DNA of 64,000 nucleotides. Source: Chlorella sorokiniana. Taxonomy: Eukaryota > Chlorophyta > Trebouxiophyceae > Chlorellales > Chlorellaceae. The notes under the pieces are model-generated. The model saw only the letters and a program-made list of their open reading frames with translations, had not been told where the DNA came from and made no database searches. The stretch's first letter is position 1. Each line of letters starts with the position of its first letter. Positions 32,940 to 42,632 of the stretch are shown here, in pieces. The position numbers were made by a program, and so were the translations under genes. The stretch spans positions 1,860,001 through 1,924,000 of the forward strand of contig CP084619.1 of assembly GCA_025917655.1 (NCBI GenBank), read 5' to 3'.

Positions 32940-34926
32940 TCACTGCACACGCGAGTTGCTGGGCACGACGGCGCCACTAGAAGCAGGAGATGCTCGCCCG
33001 CTGTGGCTCCCCGCAATGTTGCCTGCGGGCCGGGCGTCGACCCGCGCCCACTGGTGCAGCACCCCCTTGGCCGTCCTCTTCGCCGCCGCCTTGGTCACAG
33101 TCTTCACGCCGATCTTTCTCGCAGCGTACACAGCGTCGGCCGAGTGCCCCGCCGCATTCATGCTGGACACGCTCACCTCGGCCGCCTCTTCGCCATACCT
33201 GCACGCAGAATCACAGGGTGGTGGGGTGGGGGGCGGCCTGGCAGCGGGCGCTAGCGCATCCCCACACCATCGTGAAGGCCAAGCAGCAGGCCACGGTGTC
33301 CCTTGCACGCACTTGTGGCGGACAACGTGCGCGGTGTTGTCCCTGGCGCTGAGCATCACAGTCTTGCCGGCGTCCTCCATTGCGTCCCAGACTTGGGCAA
33401 ACCCCAGGATGGCCGCCTGGCTTGCTTCGCGCAGAGCGCCTGCACAAGCAAGCTTGCTCTCAGCGCGCGTTGACCGGCAGTGCTGGCATGTCAGGCGAGG
33501 CAACAGGACCCTCCGCCCGATGCTCACTTGGGTCTTCTCCTTCCTCTGCAGGCTTGTTGGCACCCATGAGCCACAGCACTGCACGATGCAAAGCAAAGTT
33601 GGACACGACAGGAAAGCATCAGCAATGCAGCAGATGTGCAGCAGGTGCAACACGCGTCCACGTGGGACAGGATGAACACTCACCGCCTCCTGCCAGCTTG
33701 GCCCCTGCCCACGCCAGCCCGCTCACAGCCCCGTTCACAGCCTTGGCTCCCAAGGCAGCAGCGCGCTCGGTCTGCTGGATCCTGCGGACAGTCAAACCAG
33801 GCGCAACAGCTGAGCCCTGCATGCTGCGGCCAGCTGGCTAGCAAAACAGGAGCAGCCTGGCCGGCAGCAGTCGTATCACGCGAGCCAGGCGCAGCCCTCA
33901 CCGCTTCTTCATGCCCGGGAGATGGTGACAGGCGCAGCGGCGGGCTGGCCCGAGGCCATGCCAGAGGCCGTCTTGCTCATAGCAGCGCTGGCATAGGTGG
34001 CAGATGCCTGCAGCGTGATGGGCATGCCGTGTGCGGCATCTCTAACAGCGCATGCAAGCCGCGCTGGAAGACGGCCTTGGGAGAGCTTGGCTGGCTCCCC
34101 CAACAAACAGCCCCATCCACTCACCAGGAGTCCGCTGGCCAGGCGCCTGCTCATGCTCTGCACGCCCTGCGCCAGGCTGGACCTGTAGGCTCGCTCCGCC
34201 AGCGCCGCCTCCCCCGCCTGTACCTCGGGACTGGCCAGCACCGACTCGCGGTACAGGCTGACGCTCTCCAATATCGCCTCCAGCATGCCCACCCCCTCCT
34301 CATCCGTGTCCGCTGCCAAAGTAACTGCGGGCAGCCGGGCGGGTGTGCAGGCCTGCCGCTCAGAGCCTGGCATGGCCCCCACTGAGACGCAGCGTGTGTG
34401 ATGGCCGAAGCAAGACGGCAGACGAAGCCGACAAGGCAGTCCCAGGTTCAGAATCACCCGAAAGGAACTCATCCTTCTGTTCTGTTGTGAATACGTAGGT
34501 CAGCTGCCCCACCTGCAAGCAGGTCACGCGCGGAGTGTGCTGAGGGGTTGTGGACACCAAGCAACAGGCTCTTTGGCCAAGCCCACCTTGAGCGTCTGAC
34601 TGGCGGGCAGAACCTTCCACGAAGACTCCCCACTGACGCCCAGATGCAGGAGCCCGGGCAAGCGCTGGGCCCGGCGGCGGCGGCCACGCCGCCGCCCTGC
34701 CCGGCTGGTAGACGCTCGGGTAGAGCGACTTGGGAGTGCCGTGCGGCTGCGACTGTTCTGGGGGCGCATCCACGCTGTATACGCTGAGGGGTCCCTGCGC
34801 TACCATACGTTGCTGGCCGCGAACCACACGGTGCAGCTCAGCACCAGGAAGGGACAAAAGCAAGGCGGCGCCTGGGCCGGCGATAGCGGCAGCGCCGCCG
34901 CCGGCGCTCTGGAGCGCACTCTGCAT
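32940..34926 (-). CDS. senescence/dehydration-associated protein (ERD7/spartin-like)
   Basis: A plant-type senescence-domain protein (Pfam Senescence, as in ERD7 and spartin), linked in plants to dehydration, cold and membrane-lipid remodelling. The ATG at 34926 gives MQSALQSAGGGAAAIAGPG, then LPGAELHRVVRGQQRMVAQG and VYSVDAP, the lipid-droplet/MIT-like front part; VGQLTYVFTTEQKDEF follows. The senescence domain reads AILESVSLYRESVLASPEVQ, RRLASGLL, ATYASAAMSKTASGMASG, ERAAALGAKAVNGAVSGLAW, ALREASQAAILGFAQVWDAM, EDAGKTVMLSARDNTAHVVR and RYGEEAAEVSVSSMNAAGHS. That last box is near-diagnostic. The stop is at 32940-32942. About seven exons; one frame slip near 34.65 kb. It is divergent from the LEA-like gene. 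Confidence 0.85.
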
Positions 34927-35397
34927 TCCGCTGAAGATTGACGCACCCAGCAGGTAACGGGAAAAGCTGATCGAGCGCTACGTAGGTGCTACAAAGGGCG
35001 TCTGTTGGGGCAGGACTTGAGGTGAAGCTGCTTGGCAAGGATACGCGTTGTCGGGGGAAGTCAGTTAATGGCTCAAGAGATGGACAGCAAACTGTAAGAA
35101 GTGAGCGCGAAACTCTCGAGCTGGTCAGACCCGAGAGGTGAAAGCGCGAAGCTCTGGCGAATGTGAACTACTGTACAGCGATACATTTGCATTGCGAATT
35201 GGAAGGTACTCTAGCTAGGAGTGCAAGACCAGCACTGCAGGGAGCAGCCTGCTGGGGCGACGCGAACGCCGACGGTTGCATTTTCTGCCTTCCAGTCCAA
35301 GGTGGGTGGTAGCCTGGCCCAGACCCTCTTCTCCCAGCTGTTCAGGCCCATCTCAGTGCCTTAGTCGGTGATATGACATCCCTGAAGGTGGCACACG
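34927..35397. promoter_or_regulatory. shared divergent upstream region, dehydration protein / LEA-like
   Basis: 471 bp between the start codons of two stress-type genes. It contains a TACGTA palindrome near 34979. I see no clear ABRE (ACGTGG) or TATA box. No coding region is seen. Confidence 0.45.
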
Positions 35398-37572
35398 ATG
35401 GCAGGCATCAGCGGAGTGGGGCCGTTGCTCAAGGAGCTTGAGGCGGAGGGGCAGCCCGTGGTGCCTCAGGCGACTGGGGGCGGTGGCCTCAGCATGGATG
35501 CTCCCGCCCCACCAAGGTTGCTAGTGGGATTGTCAGCTGGCAGTGTGGAGTGGTTGTCCGTGTTTTGCCAAAGTACACGCTAATGCCCCTTTTCTTGCCT
35601 GGGGCGCCGGCTTGGGAGCAAACGCCAGGCCAGCAAAGTGCCTGGGGACCAGCCCTCGTCAAAGCTCACCCGAACAGCACAGGGTGCGGATGCAGCAGGG
35701 CCCGGTCTTACGATTCCGACACAGGTAGATAACAACGAGCAGAAGCGATTGGCAGTGCATTGCTGCTCATGCTCTGCAAAGCTGGACCCCCAATACACTC
35801 TAACGACACTGCCTGCTGTCTTTGGCAGGAGCGGGCTCAAATGGAGGCAGCCATGCTGGCAGGCACAGTGAGCGGGGAGCAGCAGGTGATTCAAACGCAC
35901 AACCCAAAGAGCCCTGTTGCACAAGTTGCCGTCCCCCAGCAACATACACCCTTGTGCAGGATATCGCTGGAGACGAGGGCAAGCAGGGCCCTGCCTCGGC
36001 TGCGACTGGGGTGGCCAAGATTGCTGAAGGGGCCAGCGAAGTGGCTGTCGCGACTGGCCAGGCTGTTGCAGAGGGCGCCAAGAGCGCTGCCGAGGCAGCA
36101 GGTGGGACAGGGTACTGTTGTTCCAGTGTATCACTAGGCGTGACGCGCTGAGTTTCTCAATGTGCTGCCCTGCAGCTTCCTTTGCTGCCGCTGCAGCTGA
36201 AACTGCTGCCAAGGCAGTGAACGAGCGGGCGCCCGACGTGGCAGATGGGGCAGCAACCGTTGCTCAGGCACGTTTCGCCTGCTGTGGAGCTGCACTGTCC
36301 ACTGCCTGGACACAGTCTGCCCGGACCACGTTCTTGGCGTGCAGGGTGCTCGTCACGCGGCTGGTGGCCTTGCCGATGTGGTGCGTGGCGTGGCGCAGGT
36401 GATGGGCTGCAGACTGGCACATGACTGAAGGCCCCTGAGGTGCCCACCATATCTCTCCGCCCATGCGCAGGTGACCCATGGCTCAAAGGATTACGTTGTG
36501 GGGACGGTGGCGGAGGGGCGACGGCGGTGGCAGGTGGGCTGGGCCGCTTGCATCAGGCAATGTGATCGCAGCGCATCTTCGTATCAATTAACCATTCATT
36601 CACAGGGGGGTTGGCCTTGAACTGGCCACTGCAATGCAGAAGCCGGTGCATCCGCGGCAACCACTCTTAAGCAGCATGTGGATGCTGCAGCCGAGGTGTC
36701 CGGCGCCAAGACGGCTGCTTTGAAAGCAGCAGAGGTGGCCCCCATTGCAGCTGGTGCCACAGGTGAGGTTGGCGCGCCAGGTTGCCAGTTCCATCATCCG
36801 AGCTCACGCTGCCCCCACAACATGCTGCAGTCAACGTGGTGAGCAGGGCTGCAACAAAGGCCGGCACCCAGGTTTCCAACACTGCAAAGGCCGCCGTGGA
36901 TGCCACAGGTGACGATTGCGAGAAAGGGTGCAGATGTGTGCAGCAGTGCCGCACGTTGACTGCATTATTGCCCCGTTCCACGCAGCACCTGTCCGAGAGG
37001 CGGCCCTTGAGAAGGCGGTGGATGTGGCGCAAGCCGCGCAGCAGGGCATCAAACAGGCAGCCGAGGCGGCAGCGGGCAAGGCCAGCAACCTGGGCAAGGC
37101 GGTGCAAGACAAGGCCAGCGAGGCGGCGGCTGCAAGCCAAGCAAAGGCGACAGAGCTTGCAGCTGCCGGTGCAGAGCGGGCCAAGGACACAGCAGCAGCA
37201 GCACAGGACAAGGCTGCTGAGCTGGGGGCGGATGCTCAGCAGAAGGCCGCCCAGACGGTGGCTGCTGGGAAGGACAAGGCAGCTGAGCTGGGGGCGGTCG
37301 CTCAGAGCAAGGCACTCGAGGCGGTTGCCGCTGGCCAGGAGAAAGCAGGCGAGCTGGCATCAGCCGCTACGAACAAAGCAGCAATCGCGGCTGCAGCTGC
37401 TGGCGCTGCTGCCACCAGCACTGCCGCGCACGCTGCCTCCGTGGCGATGGACGCTTCCAGCAGGGCGGTGTGTGCAGCAGGAGCACAGCTGAAGGACGCA
37501 GCGGCTCAGCTGGAGGGTCAGGCGGCTGGTGCGCAGGATGGCCAAGATGGCAAAGGTTTAGGATCACAGTAG
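35398..37572 (+). CDS. LEA-like Ala-rich amphipathic-helix protein
   Basis: Resembles group-3 late embryogenesis abundant proteins: hydrophilic, Ala/Lys/Glu/Asp/Gln-rich, and unstructured until dried or bound to membranes, which they protect. The ATG at 35398 starts MAGISGVGPLLKELEAEGQP. Short exons then add ERAQMEAAMLAGTVSGEQQ, GVAKIAEGASEVAVATGQAV, FAAAAAETAAKAVNERAPDV and AVNVVSRAATKAGTQVSNTA. The large last exon (about 36985-37572) holds repeats of the form DKAAELGADAQQKAAQTVAA / GKDKAAELGAVAQSKALEAV, with a period of about 22 residues, i.e. two 11-mers. The stop TAG is at 37570-37572. There is no signal or transit peptide. It lies head to head with a dehydration-associated gene, which suggests joint stress control (inference). 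Confidence 0.75.
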
Positions 37573-37601
37573 TCACATGGTTCAGAATCACAGTAGTCAC
37601 A
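37563..37601 (+). repeat. 24-bp tandem duplication spanning the stop codon
   Basis: ATCACAGTAGTCACA occurs at 37563-37577 and again at 37587-37601. The first copy contains the TAG stop of the LEA-like gene, so the second copy is in the 3' UTR. Confidence 0.85.
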
Positions 37602-38147
37602 ACTTGTACATAAATCAATGTTGTAAACAACACAACACTGATTTATGCCTGCTTTGGCCACTGGGTTTGCACAGCAAGACGCTGTCATCACCTCTAACGT
37701 GAGGAATGTTTGGTTGGTAACATCTGGACGGCTCTGAACACAGCAAGTGTTCTAGAAAGGCATTCACAATCCTGCATGGCGATGTGCTGCACGTTAAACG
37801 AACAGCATCTTGTTGTGCACGCCTTCAGTGTGCAGTGGCAGCAGATCGGGACTGGTGGAGTCCTTAGATCCTACCACTTTCGATGATGATTCGCAACAAT
37901 GCAGTGGGTGGAGCCCAGTTTGTCAGGTTCTTGGCTTGTACTGCCTGGCAGACCCCTCGGTGCATCGGAGCATCGCCCTCAGACGCGCTATAATCGAACG
38001 CATTGGATGCCCAATTGTCAACCTCGCCGCACGACTGTTGTTTCCCTTCTCCTAGCGACACTCTCGACTCTCGCTTGCTGCGGAGGCTGCACGGAAGCCT
38101 CGGGAGCCCAGTTACCCATCTGTGCATTACAACCGGAGCAGAACATC
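37573..38147. other. intergenic: LEA 3' UTR and FBPase upstream region
   Basis: 575 bp. A duplicated 15-mer, the TGTAA signal and the FBPase promoter region are here. No gene is seen. Confidence 0.5.
37622..37626 (+). terminator. TGTAA poly(A) signal
   Basis: TGTAA 50 nt after the LEA-like stop codon. Confidence 0.65.
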
Positions 38148-40740
38148 ATGTCAACTGCCGAGGCCGTCGACCCTGCGCTGCTGCAGGTTTGTTGCCCGCA
38201 GGCCGACTCAACCTGGGGTGCAAAGTGGCGCATTGTCCAAAGACTGGGCGGATGAGCGTTTTCAATCCCGCTGATCAGCCGCCCTTGGCCGTCAGGCACC
38301 AGCTGACGCCTGCTGACGCCACTGCTGCTGCCTTGGTGCAGACCGATCCGCTCACCCTGAGCGCCTGGATTCTCACGCAGCAGCACAAGTCGGCGGGCGC
38401 TCGTGGTCGCCTGACCGTGCTGCTCAATGCCATCGGCGTGGGCTGCAAGTTTGTCAGCTCGGCTGTGCGCCGGGTGCGTGCTGGGCTGTCAGGACTCTGG
38501 GTGGCCTCTGGGTGGCCCCAGGCCCCGCACACCCTCTTGCAGCCTTGGGTGGCGCTTAGCCCCGACGCGCCTGCGTGCCGTTGCAGGCGGGCCTGGCGGG
38601 CATGATGGGCATGGCGGGGAGCAGCAACGTGCAGGGGAGGACCAGAAGAAGCTGGACGTGGTGGCCAACGAGGTGTTCAAGAACTCGCTGCGCCGCTCCG
38701 GCCAGTGCTGCATCCTGGTGGGTGCTGGGCTGAAGCCTGGGCGGGTGCACAACAGCGCCCCGCTGGGTGCACGGCAGCGCCTCGGTGGCTGCACGGCAGG
38801 ATGGCCCAATACAGCCCTTGAAGCCTGGGTGCCGCCTGCCACGCGCCTGCCGCCTGCGGGCCCGCCAGCCTATGGGGCGTGGCCGCTGTTGCAAGCTTCA
38901 GCTGCCCGTCGGGGCAGCCCCCTGCTGTGTCCGCTGCGCAATGCGCTCGCACTGCTGGCGACAGCCCATTCCCGCCCCGTGCTGCCCCCCTCCCCCACAC
39001 CCCACACACCCCCACACCCACACCCACACCCACACAGATCACGGAGGAGGAGGACGAGCCCATCTTCATGGAGGAGCCTCACCGCGGCGACTACATCGTG
39101 GTGTTCGACCCGCTGGACGGATCATCCAACATCGACTGCGGCGTGTCGGGTGCGCTGCGTGCCCTCGCGGGCCGCAAACCCCCATGTGCAGCTGCGGCGC
39201 CGCGGCGGGCGGCGGGGTGAAGCATGCACGGCAGCGCACCTGCCTGGCCGCCGGCTGTACGCCCGCCGGCCGAGCGCTTGACCTGCGCTTCTGCCTGCCC
39301 GCAGTGGGCACCATCTTTGGCATCTACAAGGCAAAGAACCCGGGGTCGGGCAACTACTCCCTGGACGACGTGATGCGGGTGAGGGGCGGCAGCAGCAGGC
39401 GCTGCTGGAGGGTCAGGCAGGGGAACATCATGTGTGCTGCGGCGCGCTGTGCTGGTGCTCAGGCGCGCGCCCCCCTCCCCTGCGCAGCCTGGCACCGAGA
39501 TGGTTGCGGCCGGCTACTGCATGTACGGCAGCATGAGCTACATGATGATCACCACCGGCAAGGGGGTGGCGGGGTTCACCCTGGACCCAACCCTGGGTGG
39601 GTGGCAGGTGTTGGGTGTGTATGTTCTTGGCGGCGGGTCAAGCTGGGTACAGCCGGATAGACAGCCCGTATGCGGTAGTGGTGTGACCTGGGGTGGTGCC
39701 ATGGGTGAAGGGGGTAGGGTACAGCTCGAGGGGCTGCAGCAGTGTTGTACAACAGCGCCAAGTTGCTGCGGCCTGCTGCATCTGAGCCTGGCTGTGCCCC
39801 CTGCTCCCTCCCCCTGCCGCAGGCGAGTTTGTGATCACCCACCCCAACGTGCAGGTGCCGCCGCGAGGCCCCATCTACTCCATCAACGAGGGAAACGCGG
39901 TGAACTGGGACGAGGCCACCAAGAGGTGCGCAGCGGCGCTTGTGGGCCCGCTGCCGCCGGCAGGCCCGCCTCTGTGAAGTCCCTGCTGGGCGCAGTCGAG
40001 CAGGCTGCACCCTGCATCTCGCGGCCGCTGACGCGGCGCTGTGGCCGGCGCTGTGGTTGGCGGCGCCGCTCAGCGCTGTTGCGTGCCTGGCCGCCGCGCA
40101 GGTACGTGGAGGCCTGCAAGGCGGGCACCTACAACCAGGGCAAGCCCTACTCCCTGCGCTACGTCGGCTCCATGGTGGCCGACGTGCACCGCACCCTGCT
40201 CTACGGCGGCATCTTCATGTACCCGGCAGACAAGAAGAGCCCCAAGGTGCGCGCCCAGCCCCGCGACTGCCGCGCAGGGGGCACACGCGCTCTGCTGGGC
40301 GGCAGCCCCACGCCAGCCTCCGCCACAACCCACCAGGCGTGTCCGCCCCTTCGCACCACCCGGCTGTGCCGCCCTCCCTCCCCCACCACACACGCACACG
40401 CAGGGCAAGCTGCGCATCCTGTACGAGTGCTTCCCCATGGCCATGCTGGTTGAGCAGGCGGGGGGAAGGCCACCACCGGGACGCAGCGCAGCCTGGAGAT
40501 GCAGCCCGACTCCATCCATGGCAGGCACGAGGGCTGCCGCCGGGTCGGCAGGGGAAGGGCCGGCTCAGCTGGGGCCAGGCAGGGTAGGAGGGTTACGCGA
40601 TGCTGCGGGCAGGCATGACGTCGTGCCGACCACGCGCCGCTGCCTGTGTGCTGTCTGCCTGCAGGGCCCCCATCTACCTGGGCAGCAAGGAGGAGGTGGA
40701 GCTGATCGAGAAGTTCAAGAAGGAAGCCGGCGCCGCGTGA
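38148..40740 (+). CDS. FBP: fructose-1,6-bisphosphatase, cytosolic type
   Basis: Hydrolyses fructose 1,6-bisphosphate to fructose 6-phosphate in gluconeogenesis and sucrose synthesis. The ATG at 38148 starts [13 protein letters not shown]; after an intron come [20 protein letters not shown] and [20 protein letters not shown]. The metal-binding motif [20 protein letters not shown] is intact, as are [110 protein letters not shown] and [20 protein letters not shown]. It lacks a transit peptide and the redox Cys loop of plastid FBPase, and [14 protein letters not shown] is the cytosolic pattern, so the protein should be cytosolic. About nine exons. Two frame slips, at GGGG 38634-38637 and the G run 40460-40465, fall inside invariant sequence and look like sequencing errors. 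Confidence 0.92.
39001..39036 (+). repeat. CCCACA-type repeat in FBPase intron
   Basis: A (CCCACA)n-like stretch lies just before the acceptor of the exon carrying the catalytic EEED box. It acts as an unusual, CA-rich pyrimidine tract. Confidence 0.8.
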
Positions 40741-40877
40741 CTGCACCCCACCATGCTGCCAGCTCATCAGCCGCTTGCTGTCTGCCCTCGCCCCCGCCTT
40801 TGGCCCTCCACGATACCCAGGCGGCCAGCATCCGAGTCACTGCTTGCCCTCCTCTTGTTGTCATTTGATTCATGCCC

Positions 40878-40882
40878 TGTAA
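40878..40882 (+). terminator. TGTAA poly(A) signal
   Basis: TGTAA about 140 nt after the FBPase stop codon; a second TGTAA lies near 40975. Confidence 0.55.
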
Positions 40883-41021
40883 TGCCCCTTGTTTCTGGGC
40901 AGCATGCCTTGATTGACCTTCATGACCGTTCGACTAAGGCTGTGTTCAGACTTGCTACACTGTTTGGCAGGATGTGTAACCAGCTGGATAACGCGGCAGA
41001 GCGCCCGCAGTGCCTGACGCT

Positions 41022-41997
41022 CTAAAGCCGAATGCCCAGCGACTGATACGTGTGCAGGACACGCCGGACGGTGAGGGATATTCGTTCTCCACTCCGCGCT
41101 AGCCGCTGCCCTGCTTGCACCCCAGCCTGCTGCAGGTTCACTACGCTGTCATCAATGCTCTCCACATCTGTTTCCAGGATGCCATGCAGGCATTCGGTGT
41201 ATGCCGCATCCCTGTCCAAGGGGGACAAATTAGAACCAGGGAGGCAGCCTCACTACCGGCCGGCTGGCGTGTACCAGGTGACGCTGTGAGTGCATGCCAG
41301 CCATGGGCTGGCGCCAGCCTCACCTGAAGATGAGCAGGCTGCGAGGCTGGCACACCACAGACGCCACAAGCTGATGCCGATATGTTTGCGCGTCGCCTCC
41401 GGCTGCCTGCAGCGCCGCCGCATCTGCACGCAGCCCTCCACAAGACGGTGATCACTCAGTCCTGCACGGCTGAACAGCGAGCGCGCCTGCTTACCGGCCT
41501 CTGCCTGTGCGGGGTGCGCTTGGCAGCAAAGCGTACCACTGCCGGTCCAGCCAAGCTGAGGATGGCGACTTGGGGGTGGTACAGCGGCCCGTCCTCATGT
41601 GGCATGATGCCCTCGCCAGGCTGGTAGCTGTTCACCAGCACATGGTTGGCCGCCCGCCCGCCGTACAGGCCCAGGCCGGCCAACCGATCCAACAGCGGCT
41701 GCAGCCAGCGCGGCAGTGGTGCTGGGATCAGGCCCTTCTTGTGCACCAGGCCGCCCAGGTTCTGCAGCCTGCGCCCTGGACACAAGCAGGGGCGAGGATG
41801 AGGCAGGGGGCGTCCGTCCCAGCAACGGCCGCACAACGCGCACCAGGCGGCCACCCCCGCCAACCTGACACGGTCTTCCAGGCCTGTTTACTGGCCCTCA
41901 ATTCCTCCAGCAACCTGTTTTCCTCTTCTTGGTTGATGAAATCATCAAGATAGAACAAGGACGGCAATGAACCCACTCTGAACTGCTCCAGGTCCAT
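41022..41997 (-). CDS. ALKBH6: ALKBH6-type 2OG-Fe(II) dioxygenase
   Basis: AlkB homologue 6, a predicted nucleic-acid dealkylase of the nucleus and cytosol. Spliced pieces on the minus strand: MDLEQFRVGSLPSLFYLDDF, INQEEENRLLEELRASKQAW, RRLQNLGGLVHKKGLIPAPL, HVLVNSYQPGEGIMPHEDGP, LYHPQVAILSLAGPAVVRF, then YTECLHGI and the end GERISLTVRRVLHTYQSLGI. The metal ligands are H and D of PHEDG and H of LHGI; the second R of SLTVRR is the likely 2-oxoglutarate ligand. The order matches plant and human ALKBH6. The ATG at 41997 was chosen because it aligns with the family's usual short N-terminus, although the frame stays open upstream. An exon carrying the strand before LHGI lies at 41.25-41.45 kb and is not cleanly joined. 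It is divergent from the CCCH gene. Confidence 0.82.
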
Positions 41998-42632
41998 CAA
42001 ATAAGGAAAAAGCAAGCCAGAAAAATATCTCCAATCACAAACAGGGATTTCGCGCCGCCTTTCTGGCCGAGCATCCAAACAAAGTTCCGGTACAACTAAC
42101 CGTACTCAGGGCCCGCGGCCACCCAAATGACCTTCGTGGTCCATCCTTATGCTTACCACCCCTATTAAAGTGGCACAATGACGGTTTAAGGGTACACGGG
42201 GATTTTGCTCTGGGTGACAGGGGTAGAGGGAGCTCCGCGCTGTTTGCACCGCTTTTGGTGCTGAGGGCACGACGGCGATTGCAGGTGAGCATAGAGACTG
42301 CGCATTTGGTCCGCCGAATCAGGGCGCACGCAGGAGGCTCTGGCCCGTCGTCTCCTGCACCGTTGTTGCAGCAGCCTCAACTGCTAGCGTGCGCGCAGGG
42401 CTGCAGTTGTTGCCTGCAAGCACAGTCATTGCAAAGAGCCGTGAGCTACCAATATTGATGCACCAGGGAGGCTCAACCCTGCGCTGCTCATCGTCCTTTG
42501 CAGGTTGTTGAGTGAAGGACGCCGGTGCTGGTAAGCGTTGTGCTGTGTCACGTACACGGGCCTGAAACCTTCTGAGCTGTTCTACTCGAAGTTTACTTGT
42601 TTCATGAAACAGGTGTATGCTGTGCCGATATC
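41998..42632. promoter_or_regulatory. divergent upstream region, ALKBH6 / CCCH gene
   Basis: 635 bp with no convincing coding region. An AG acceptor-like site just upstream of 42633 leaves open a non-coding first exon of the CCCH gene. Confidence 0.4.

Noticed and set aside
38148-40740. Plastid (Calvin cycle) FBPase
   Set aside because: No transit peptide and no regulatory Cys loop; the [14 protein letters not shown] pattern is that of the cytosolic enzyme.
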